Assembly: GCA_003167015.1 (NCBI GenBank)
Contig: PMUF01000459.1
Location: 1-11,696 of the forward strand
Direction: 5' to 3'
DNA from: Chitinophagaceae bacterium
GTDB lineage: Bacteria > Bacteroidota > Bacteroidia > Chitinophagales > Chitinophagaceae
Length of the DNA stretch: 11,696 nucleotides
The notes under the pieces are model-generated. The model was not told where the DNA came from and made no database searches. It saw only the letters and a list, made by a program, of their open reading frames with translations. Below, piece after piece: positions 1-5,935 of the stretch (its first letter is position 1; each line of letters begins with the position of its first letter). The position numbers were made by a program, and so were the translations under genes.

Positions 1-19
1 CACCAAAGCCAGCCTTATC

Positions 20-1174
20 CTAGGCCAAGCCTCTGCCGCCGGTCAGGCGGCGATAGGCTCCGGGAGCGATACGGCGGAATAAGGCCCCCAGGCCGATGCT
101 CAATGCAATGACCGTCAGGGGCAGCAGGAGAAAGCCCAGCAGACGGTAGGCCGCCAGCGGATACAGCCAGGACAGCATGGGGTTTATTGCATACCCGACG
201 AGGGGGGTGTGAAAGGTGTAGATAAAGAATGAGAAAGCCGTCAGCGCCACAAAAAGCCTGTTATGCATACACCAACGGCTCAGACCGTCCAATCCGAACC
301 ACCCGGCTATCAAGCCACTGGCCACCGTCGATTTATGCAGCAATATGATGGCAGGGAATACCTGGTTTCCCAACATAGCCTGCCCTTTAAAGGCTAACCA
401 GGTCTTTGCTGCGGCGGATGCTATGAGAAGGCCTGCCCAGACCAGGATGATTCTCTTCCTGTAAGCTGTGCTGTCAATATTGAAATTTGTTTTTTGTATC
501 CAGATGCCAAAAGAAAAGAACAGTAAGCCTTCCCCTTCCGCGACAACCGACTCAAACGAGCCCATCCACAAAAGCAGTAAGACCACCCAAAATATCCATT
601 TTACGATCGGATGCCCGATACACCAACGCAATAAAGGATAGACGAGGTTATAAATGAACAGCACCCTCAGGAACCATAATTGGTAGGCGATGGTACTGAA
701 GAGCCAACTACGGAGTAATTCAAACCATCGGTAATCATGCAATAGCCTCCGATTGTCGTCGATATAAGCAATCCCCGACGTAAAGACCATGTTGCGGGTG
801 TAGGGGAACAGTTCAAGCAGCCAGGTCATTACTATAGCAAAAGTGCTCCATATTAAATAGGGCAGCAAAAGGGTCCTGAGCCGTCGGCGGATCCGCCTGC
901 TATTGGGCATCTGATCGTGCAGCGCATATAGAAATCCGGAAATGGCAAACAGCATCGGAATAAGGAAGCGCAGAACCCCATTGGCAATAAAATATTCGGT
1001 GAAGGTGGTCGGCGTGAGCGCTTCCTGTACGGTGGTCCAGGGTTGCAAAAAACGTTGCTGGAGGTTATAACCATGGAGAAATACGATGAGTATGATGGAT
1101 ATAAATACCCACCATTTGAATTTGTCGCTTATCGAGTTGGCCAGATGCAACGGTTTGTTGTATTGTTTTGTCAT
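20..1174 (-). CDS. Acyltransferase 3 family integral membrane protein
   Basis: A 384-residue, strongly hydrophobic protein with about ten predicted membrane segments, of the acyltransferase 3 family (PF01757), whose members transfer acyl groups to sugars or surface glycans in the inner membrane. Visible family marks are a first membrane helix ending in H34 (VFLHGYN), the IPMLFAISGFLY segment near 72-83, a basic loop running into LLPYLIW (103-109), a QLWFLRVLF segment near 165-173 and a late FIYTFHTPL near 317-325. I chose the ATG at 1174 because the first helix follows about 20 residues later. An upstream in-frame start at 1246 would add 24 polar residues and overlap the signal peptide of the divergent neighbour. 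That neighbour encodes an outer-membrane protein, so a role in envelope glycan modification is plausible, but the substrate cannot be read from the sequence. Confidence 0.85.
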   Translation of the reverse strand: MTKQYNKPLHLANSISDKFKWWVFISIILIVFLHGYNLQQRFLQPWTTVQEALTPTTFTEYFIANGVLRFLIPMLFAISGFLYALHDQMPNSRRIRRRLRTLLLPYLIWSTFAIVMTWLLELFPYTRNMVFTSGIAYIDDNRRLLHDYRWFELLRSWLFSTIAYQLWFLRVLFIYNLVYPLLRWCIGHPIVKWIFWVVLLLLWMGSFESVVAEGEGLLFFSFGIWIQKTNFNIDSTAYRKRIILVWAGLLIASAAAKTWLAFKGQAMLGNQVFPAIILLHKSTVASGLIAGWFGLDGLSRWCMHNRLFVALTAFSFFIYTFHTPLVGYAINPMLSWLYPLAAYRLLGFLLLPLTVIALSIGLGALFRRIAPGAYRRLTGGRGLA

Positions 1175-1189
1175 TCCCGAAATAGCTAT

Positions 1190-1879
1190 ATGAAAAAATC
1201 CCTTTTTTTCATCCCCCTTTTCTTGTCCCTGACCGGTTTTGCACAAATCCGGCTGGAGTTAATGGGTGGCTATAACGATGTCAACCTTTCGAATATAGGA
1301 AGATTGCCCTTCAGCGCCAACCATTTTCCGCAGGGAGAGTATGTCCCGATAACCTCCTTCCATGCCGGGGCAGCAATGAAGATCGCCTTAGGTAAAAAAT
1401 GGGCCCTTGAACCGGGTTTATTGTACTTCGGCAATGGCGCTCATCTGAATGCAGCCTATTTAAATCCCGGGGTTTCAAGCTTTATAAACGAGACTATCCA
1501 TTTATATTATTTGCGGCTGCCGGTGAATGTGCTGTATAAAATCGTGACGGCCGGACCTTTTCATGTTTTTGCCGGTGCGGGATTGTATGTGGCCAGAGGG
1601 ATCCGGGGTAATGAAAAAGGCACAATATTGGCGGAAGGGGCTGTGCAATTCCCGCCTGATGCGATAAACGATAAGGTCAGATTCGGTAGTCAACCTTCTT
1701 CTGACGGGACTTACCTCGCTGCTACGCCGTATGATTTCGGGTACACCATTTTGGCCGGTATCGGCTGGAAAGATCTTCAATTGAGACCCGGCATCAGCAA
1801 TGGATTCATAAAAGTATTTCCGGGGTCAGATAAAGTATGGAACAGCGCGGCGACTGTTTCGCTGGTCTATCAATTGTGA
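1190..1879 (+). CDS. PorT-like outer-membrane beta-barrel protein
   Basis: A 229-residue secreted protein. Residues 1-19 form a signal peptide (basic MKK, hydrophobic core, then GFAQ). The rest alternates short amphipathic strands with glycine-rich turns, as in the outer-membrane beta-barrel family found throughout Bacteroidota (PF13568, PorT-like). The LYYLRLPVNVLYK segment at 105-117 is typical of this family, in which a YL.IP.l.k strand is common. The last residues are SLVYQL, so the terminal residue is Leu rather than the more usual aromatic. The start at 1190 is set by the signal peptide; an in-frame start at 1043 would place about 50 unrelated residues ahead of it. The gene is divergent from the acyltransferase with only 15 bp between start codons. 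The specific function is unknown. Confidence 0.85.
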   Translation: MKKSLFFIPLFLSLTGFAQIRLELMGGYNDVNLSNIGRLPFSANHFPQGEYVPITSFHAGAAMKIALGKKWALEPGLLYFGNGAHLNAAYLNPGVSSFINETIHLYYLRLPVNVLYKIVTAGPFHVFAGAGLYVARGIRGNEKGTILAEGAVQFPPDAINDKVRFGSQPSSDGTYLAATPYDFGYTILAGIGWKDLQLRPGISNGFIKVFPGSDKVWNSAATVSLVYQL

Positions 1880-1882
1880 GGA

Positions 1883-2374
1883 CTATCCCCCCCATTCCTC
1901 GAATTTCCCCGTGGTGGTATCCTTTCTTACCCTGCCTGCCTGGAAATACCGTCCGTTCATGACGACATATACCCCCGGCGGCAATGCCTGCACAAAGGCC
2001 AGCGAGCAGCCCAGGTTGAAGAACCCATCCGAGCTGCCGAATGTATAAGGGATCATCGCGCCGGTCAGCACGATCGTCTTGCCTCCCACCTGCCCCTCCA
2101 GGGCCTTCGCCGTCTCTGCCATCGTATCCGTCCCGTGCGTAATGACGATCCGGTCTTCCTTTGCCTTCCGGCATTCTTCCGCGATCCTGGCCCGGTCCTT
2201 GTCCGTCAGCAGCAGGCTATCCACCATCATCAGGGTCTGTACCGAGACATCCAGCGTGTGCCGGCTGCGGGATAGCATCTCCGGAAGATGGGTATCCCGG
2301 AAGAATAGCTGTCCGGTCAATTCATTGTACTCCTTATCAAAAGTCCCCCCCGTTACAAAAATGCGTATCGTCAT
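1883..2374 (-). CDS. Single-domain asparaginase-like protein (PF00710 N-terminal domain only)
   Basis: A 163-residue protein that matches the N-terminal domain of type I/II L-asparaginases (L-asparagine to aspartate plus ammonia). The nucleophile loop is VTGGTFDKEY, with T11 and Y16 in the positions of the catalytic Thr and Tyr. The second triad is visible as HGTDTMAETA (T82, D83), with K99 just before IVLTGAM. Full asparaginases are about 320-350 residues, and the C-terminal domain, which helps complete the active site across the dimer, is absent. The protein ends in FEEWGG and stops cleanly, so it looks like a short family form rather than a recent truncation. It probably has no signal peptide, so it is likely cytoplasmic. 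The ATG at 2374 opens directly on the first strand. It ends 3 bp from the convergent barrel gene. Substrate is uncertain. Confidence 0.85.
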   Translation of the reverse strand: MTIRIFVTGGTFDKEYNELTGQLFFRDTHLPEMLSRSRHTLDVSVQTLMMVDSLLLTDKDRARIAEECRKAKEDRIVITHGTDTMAETAKALEGQVGGKTIVLTGAMIPYTFGSSDGFFNLGCSLAFVQALPPGVYVVMNGRYFQAGRVRKDTTTGKFEEWGG

Positions 2375-2393
2375 AAGCAACCATTTTGTGGGG

Positions 2394-2425
2394 CGAAAAT
2401 AAGATAATGGCGGGAAGGGTCCAAG
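2394..2425 (-). promoter_or_regulatory. Candidate promoter of the asparaginase-like gene
   Basis: On the minus strand CTTG (2422-2425) is followed after exactly 20 nt by TATTTTCG (2394-2401), one mismatch from the Bacteroidota -7 consensus TAnnTTTG. Transcription would begin roughly 12 nt before the ATG at 2374. This is a motif match only. Confidence 0.3.
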
Positions 2426-2442
2426 GGGTGGCCGGAAATGGT

Positions 2443-2459
2443 GTAACTTGTTACGTAGT
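2443..2459. promoter_or_regulatory. Inverted repeat just upstream of the PhyH gene, possible operator
   Basis: GTAAC-TT-GTTAC (2443-2454) is a perfect 5-bp inverted repeat and runs into CGTAGT, ending 12 nt before the PhyH start codon. The flanking TACGTAGT also occurs in the palindrome ahead of the GNAT-MarR operon (9116-9123). It could be a site for that MarR protein, but the evidence is similarity of short motifs only. No convincing -33/-7 pair was found for the PhyH gene itself. Confidence 0.25.
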
Positions 2460-2471
2460 AAAACCAATGAT

Positions 2472-3326
2472 ATGCCGAGCCATACGTTAACACCGGAACA
2501 GGTAGCCCTGTACCATGAGCAGGGCTACCTTATTGTAAGGGGCTTTTGCACGGGGCCGGAAGTCGCCAGGTTGTATGCCACTGCGATTAACGACGGAGCG
2601 ATGCAGAAAAACGCCCTGGATCTGAATGACCAAACAGGAAAGAAGACGAAATTATCCCTGTGGTTTACGCCGGGCAATGACGTGTTTGGTTACCTGACCC
2701 GAAGTCAGCGGATGATCAGCGCCGTACAACAATTACTGGGTGACCGGGCCCCGGTTTGTCATTTTCATTCCAAGCTGATGCAAAAGGAACCCAGGGTGGG
2801 CGGCGCCTGGGAATGGCACCAGGACTATGGTTATTGGTATAAAAACCAGTTTATGTTCCCGGATGAATTGATCAGTGTGATGATAGCGCTTACCCCCGCC
2901 AATAAGGGCAATGGCTGTCTGCAGGTGATAAAAAACTCCCATAAGATCGGCCGGGTCAATCATGGGTTTGCGGGCGAACAGGTAGGCGCGGACATGCAGA
3001 TGGTGAACAATGCCCTCAAGACTATGGAGCTGGTCTATTCGGAGCTTGATCCGGGAGACGCCCTTTTTTTTCATAGCAACCTGCTGCACCGTTCGGAGGC
3101 GAATCTGTCCGAGCATCCCCGCTGGTCTGTCATCTCCTGCTATAGCCTGCAATCCAATCTGGCTTACAATGAGACCTCCACTTCCTGGAAGACGCCTGTC
3201 GATATCGTTCCCGACGAAGCCATACTGAACTGGGAAGCAGCGTCATTATCCCATGCGGATTTCCTGAAAAAGGAAAACGATCCGGCCCTGAAGGACACGG
3301 GCTGGGAACGGGAGGTCAATCATTAA
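2472..3326 (+). CDS. Phytanoyl-CoA dioxygenase (PhyH) family Fe(II)/2-oxoglutarate oxygenase
   Basis: A 284-residue protein of the PhyH family (PF05721): non-haem Fe(II), 2-oxoglutarate-dependent oxygenases that hydroxylate an organic substrate and release CO2 and succinate. The N-terminus has the usual LYHEQGYLIVRGF segment. The iron ligands are readable as HQD in WEWHQDYGYW (H116, D118) and the distal H206 in FFHSNLLHRSEAN, followed by R217, the likely 2-oxoglutarate carboxylate clamp. Its length is normal for the family. I chose the ATG at 2472 (MPSHTLTPEQ); an in-frame start at 2448 would add eight residues and sit in the upstream inverted repeat. Its tail overlaps the convergent receiver gene by 11 bp. 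The substrate is unknown; small bacterial members act on varied metabolites. Confidence 0.9.
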   Translation: MPSHTLTPEQVALYHEQGYLIVRGFCTGPEVARLYATAINDGAMQKNALDLNDQTGKKTKLSLWFTPGNDVFGYLTRSQRMISAVQQLLGDRAPVCHFHSKLMQKEPRVGGAWEWHQDYGYWYKNQFMFPDELISVMIALTPANKGNGCLQVIKNSHKIGRVNHGFAGEQVGADMQMVNNALKTMELVYSELDPGDALFFHSNLLHRSEANLSEHPRWSVISCYSLQSNLAYNETSTSWKTPVDIVPDEAILNWEAASLSHADFLKKENDPALKDTGWEREVNH

Positions 3327-3720
3327 GACCGCCATTCAGGGTCGATGAGAAATAAGTACCCCCGCTGAGAAGGGTCCGGATGGCCGGAATCAGTTCTTCG
3401 AACAGCAGGTGCTTGGGAACGAACCCGGCGGCGCCGGCTTCCTTCGATCGCAGGATGTTCTCGGGTTGCCAGCTGAGGGTCACGATGAGCACCGGCTTGC
3501 CGGGGAACCGGCGATTAATCCGGGCGAGCGCTTCCCAACCATCCATACCCGGCATGGCGATATCCGAGATCGTCAGGTCCCAGGGAGATGACAAGGCCCG
3601 TTCTACCAGGGTGTGACCATCTTCTACCTGTACGATAGATGCGGCAGGGTAGGCGGTCAGAATGATTCCGGCTATGCCTTTCCTGATAGGTTCGTAATCA
3701 TCCGCGATAATGATATTCAT
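3316..3720 (-). CDS. Receiver-only response regulator, NarL/FixJ-like, no output domain
   Basis: A 134-residue stand-alone receiver domain (PF00072). All the phosphorylation residues are present: acidic pair D7-D8, phospho-acceptor D53 in SDIAMPGMDG, T81 in IVTLS, and K103 in VPKHL. The C-terminus, LLSGGTYFSSTL, resembles the linker that precedes the LuxR-type helix-turn-helix in NarL-family regulators, but the protein stops there, so it has no DNA-binding domain. It may act by protein contact or as a phosphate sink. The ATG at 3720 opens exactly on the first beta strand (MNIIIADD). An in-frame GTG at 3774 would extend through a terminator hairpin and is rejected. The start lies only 12 nt after the terminator's T-tract. 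No histidine kinase is immediately adjacent; the nearest is the LytS-type gene 1 kb upstream. Confidence 0.88.
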   Translation of the reverse strand: MNIIIADDYEPIRKGIAGIILTAYPAASIVQVEDGHTLVERALSSPWDLTISDIAMPGMDGWEALARINRRFPGKPVLIVTLSWQPENILRSKEAGAAGFVPKHLLFEELIPAIRTLLSGGTYFSSTLNGGLND

Positions 3721-3732
3721 TCCTGATAGTTT

Positions 3733-3762
3733 AAAAAAACCCGCCGGGATCAGGGGCGGGTT
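3733..3762 (-). terminator. Intrinsic terminator just ahead of the receiver-only regulator
   Basis: Read on the minus strand, an 8-bp perfect stem AACCCGCC / GGCGGGTT with a 9-nt loop is followed by T residues (seven in a row, two of them in the stem). There is no T-tract on the plus-strand side, so it acts on minus-strand transcripts. It ends 12 nt before the start codon at 3720 and 317 nt after the LytTR stop codon. It would end the transcript coming from 3900-3780, or attenuate the receiver gene. Confidence 0.75.
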
Positions 3763-3801
3763 CAATGGCTTCACTGTATAGGGTTACGCAGTAAAGTAGT
3801 T

Positions 3802-3857
3802 TTCACAGGCTGGATAGGTATTCACAGGCTGGATAGGTGTTCATAGGTTGGATTTGG
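3802..3857. repeat. 19-nt tandem repeat, two near-perfect copies plus one diverged
   Basis: TTCACAGGCTGGATAGGTA (3802-3820) is followed without a gap by TTCACAGGCTGGATAGGTG (3821-3839) and then by TTCATAGGTTGGATTTGG (3840-3857), which has decayed at about four positions. It lies inside the candidate minus-strand RNA, where it supplies repeated CTATCCAGCC units. Two or three units without spacers rule out a CRISPR array. Confidence 0.85.
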
Positions 3858-4022
3858 ACGTTGGACATTCGGATACTGGATTCGGGTACGGTTGTTGCTT
3901 TTGACACAGTAAAGGTGGCGCCTATTAGCCATTTGACCGCGAAAAGGCTCGGTTCGTTGCGAAAGTGACCGGTAAATTTATTCGCCGGTAAGCAGCAGTC
4001 TGTAGTGTCGAGTACTATCCGA

Positions 4023-4080
4023 AGGGCGAAATCGTATCTTTACGATAGCCATGGGGGCGTCGCCGCCTATGGCGCGCCCT
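4023..4080 (-). other. Possible three-way-junction RNA at the 3' end of the LytTR gene
   Basis: A closing helix AGGGCG (4075-4080, minus strand) / CGCCCT (4023-4028) encloses two hairpins. One has CCAT-GGCG paired with CGCC-ATGG around a GCGA tetraloop (GNRA type), with an A/CCC internal loop. The other has ATCGTA / TACGAT around AAGA. In total 20 Watson-Crick pairs lie in 58 nt. The first base pairs overlap the TAG stop of the LytTR gene. No T-tract follows, so it is not an ordinary intrinsic terminator. It could stabilise the mRNA 3' end, be part of a small RNA, or be a short dispersed palindrome. Confidence 0.45.
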
Positions 4081-4768
4081 ACAAATTCTCCAATGTATCC
4101 TTGTAGCCCCGGCCGACGGGGATCGTTATTCCATTCACCTCAACTTCTTCCGACGAATAAGAATCGATCTTGCTGATGGAGACGATGAAGGACCGGTGAA
4201 CCCGCTTGAACAGATGGGCAGGCAGCAGCGCCTCCATTTCCTGCGTGCTCATTTTTGAAAGATATTCCTTTTTTGTCGTCATGATCTTGATATATTCCCG
4301 TTGGCTTTCGATATAAAGGATCTCCGAGAAGAGGATCTTGACCTTCTTTTTCTGCATGTTCAAAAAGATGAAATCTTTGGTCTCCTGGCCGTCATTCGGT
4401 CGCTGGTCCTTTTGGGCAGTTTTGACCTTGCCCACGGCAATTAAAAATCGTTCGAATTCGATCGGCTTTAACAGGTAGTCCGTTACATTCAAACTAAACC
4501 CCTCCACGGCGTATTGATGATAGGCGGTTGTAATGATGACCGCGGGCGGGTTGGCCAGCGTTTTTAAAAATGCCATGCCTTTCAGTTTGGGCAAATGGAT
4601 GTCTAAGAAAATGAGGTCGGTGTCATTGTCCCTCAGGAAATCGGTTGCCCGGATGGCGTCTTTGAATGTCCCCTGTAATTCCAGGAAAGGCACCAGCAAA
4701 ATATAATCGGACAGCACTTTGACGGCTAATGGCTCATCTTCAATAATTATAGCCCTGATCTTAGACAT
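4079..4768 (-). CDS. LytTR-family response regulator
   Basis: A 229-residue two-domain regulator. Residues 1-120 are a receiver with acidic pair E10-D11, phospho-acceptor D56 (FLDIHLP), T80/T81 (IITTAYHQYA) and K101 in YLLKPIEF. Residues about 130-229 are a LytTR DNA-binding domain (PF04397): the FLNMQKKKVKILFSEILYIESQ opening, a basic stretch FKRVHRSFIVSISKI near 187-201, and the ending IPVGRGYKDTL. Phosphorylation would drive promoter binding. Its start codon overlaps the end of the histidine kinase gene by 8 nt, the usual arrangement for a cognate pair. The product most resembles the widespread Bacteroidota LytTR regulators. Its target genes are not evident; the divergent DUF4395 operon is a candidate by position only. 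Confidence 0.92.
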   Translation of the reverse strand: MSKIRAIIIEDEPLAVKVLSDYILLVPFLELQGTFKDAIRATDFLRDNDTDLIFLDIHLPKLKGMAFLKTLANPPAVIITTAYHQYAVEGFSLNVTDYLLKPIEFERFLIAVGKVKTAQKDQRPNDGQETKDFIFLNMQKKKVKILFSEILYIESQREYIKIMTTKKEYLSKMSTQEMEALLPAHLFKRVHRSFIVSISKIDSYSSEEVEVNGITIPVGRGYKDTLENL

Positions 4769-5798
4769 GGCTGGACAGGTTGATTTTTAAAGTGGCTTTG
4801 AATACCGATGGCTCTCGTAGGACGGCCAGGCTATAATCAGTATACAGCAATTCCAGTTGACGTCGCAGGTTAGAAAGACCGATATTCTCTTTTACGGTAG
4901 TTTCTTCCGTGGACTCTTCGGTGGAATTATTCACGAAGAACGCCAACTGCCTGTTCTTCACCGACAAATGGATATCGACATATGGCCGGTACCTCGTTTC
5001 GGAAACGCCATGCTTAAAGGCATTTTCAACCAAAGGGATCAGCAGCAAAGGGGGTAAAGCCTGTTTCATGTCTTCAACATCATAGTTGAAGTTGATCCGT
5101 AAGGAGTCATCGTAACGCAATTTTTCGAGCTCGATATAATCGCCGATAATTTTCAGGTCCTGTTCGATCGCTATATAAGACCCTCCGGTCTCATACAGCA
5201 TGTAACGCAGCATTTTCGACAGGCGGAGGATCGATTCCGGGGCCAGGTCGGACTTGTCCCTCGCCAGGGAATAAATGTTGTTTAAAGTGTTGAACAGGAA
5301 ATGCGGGTTGGTCTGTGACTTGAGATAGTTGAGCTCCGCCGCCTGCTTATCGATCCTTAGCTGTTGGGCGGTCTGTGTGAGTCTGACATGTTTAAAGATC
5401 AGGCTGCATAGGCCAAAGATAATTGTTGCCGGTATGCTGAAACTCGCTTCTTCATGAATGTTATGCCATTTGCCGGTAGGATCGATATAGTCTGTATTCA
5501 GGTGTAACCAGTAGCCGAGTTCTGCCCACAGATGAAATCCTTCGGTCAATAGGAAGAGATACCAGGGCAACAGAAGGATACCGATGTAGAATCTACGCCA
5601 GCGGAGCCGCGGGACACGGTATTCGTACAGCAGGTAATTCACTAACGTAAGCCAGATAGTCAGCCAAAGACAGTTGAGAACAGCTTGTCCAAATGCCTTA
5701 TGGTCCGAGGACGTTTCCTGGATCGTGCACATGCATGCGAGCCCGAGACCGACCCAGGCATAGAGCTTAAAACGTTGTATGTCGAAAAGGGCCTTCAT
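4761..5798 (-). CDS. LytS-type sensor histidine kinase (His_kinase, PF06580)
   Basis: A 345-residue membrane kinase. Four hydrophobic segments are visible near residues 11-26, 38-58, 70-86 and 121-136, so the sensor part is mostly within the membrane with a short loop near 100-115. A linking helix with TAQQLRIDKQAAEL leads to the phospho-acceptor H166 in QTNPHFLFNTLN, the hallmark of the PF06580 class. The ATPase part shows LVENAFKHG (256-264) as the N box and ENIGLSNLRRQL (304-315) as the G box. It should autophosphorylate on H166 and pass phosphate to the overlapping LytTR regulator. The ATG at 5798 (MKALFDIQRF) was chosen because an upstream in-frame start at 5864 adds 22 residues of unrelated sequence within the divergent promoter region. 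The signal sensed is unknown. Confidence 0.92.
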   Translation of the reverse strand: MKALFDIQRFKLYAWVGLGLACMCTIQETSSDHKAFGQAVLNCLWLTIWLTLVNYLLYEYRVPRLRWRRFYIGILLLPWYLFLLTEGFHLWAELGYWLHLNTDYIDPTGKWHNIHEEASFSIPATIIFGLCSLIFKHVRLTQTAQQLRIDKQAAELNYLKSQTNPHFLFNTLNNIYSLARDKSDLAPESILRLSKMLRYMLYETGGSYIAIEQDLKIIGDYIELEKLRYDDSLRINFNYDVEDMKQALPPLLLIPLVENAFKHGVSETRYRPYVDIHLSVKNRQLAFFVNNSTEESTEETTVKENIGLSNLRRQLELLYTDYSLAVLREPSVFKATLKINLSSHV

Positions 5799-5935
5799 TC
5801 TTGCGCTTTGCAGACTAAATATAGGCAAAACCCATAGACCGGCCTTCGTTGTTTGTCGACGCAAACCCGTTGTTTATTGACGGCGGCTTCCGGAGTTGCA
5901 TTGAATTGGCTAGTCTTGTCAAAAATTCTTTTACC
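5799..5935. promoter_or_regulatory. Divergent promoter region between the lytS-type kinase and DUF4395 genes
   Basis: A 137-bp gap between divergent start codons must hold both promoters. On the minus strand TATATTTA (5816-5823) fits TAnnTTTG with one mismatch, 17 nt before the kinase ATG, but has no clear -33 box. On the plus strand TAGTCTTG (5911-5918) fits with one mismatch, 20 nt after a weak CTTC (5887-5890). Both assignments are tentative. Confidence 0.3.

Larger units (their letters stand above)
3733..3903 (-). ncRNA. Candidate CA-rich small RNA or attenuating leader (copy B)
   Basis: On the minus strand this stretch is rich in C and A and poor in coding potential. It carries repeated TCC units: AATCCAG, TATCCGA, TGTCCAA, CGTCCAA, AATCCAA and two copies of CTATCCAG. 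It ends in the intrinsic terminator at 3733-3762. Its 5' part (GTGTCAAAAGCAACAA) resembles the 5' end of the candidate at 9284 (GTATCAGCAACGA), both contain the 11-mer TCCAAATCCAA (here 3848-3858), and both terminators contain CCGCCCCTG. A weak -7-like CACCTTTA lies at 3910-3917 without a good -33 partner, so the 5' end is uncertain. Family and function are not recognised. Confidence 0.35.

Noticed and set aside
2733..3152. Minus-strand open frame of 139 codons opposite the PhyH gene
   Set aside because: Shadow of a well-supported gene with intact iron-binding residues.
3720..3774. Longer N-terminus of the receiver protein starting at GTG 3774
   Set aside because: The added residues are encoded by the terminator hairpin and T-tract and precede the conserved first strand of the receiver.
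3802..3857. CRISPR-like repeats
   Set aside because: The units are directly adjacent with no spacers, only three in number, and no cas gene is near.
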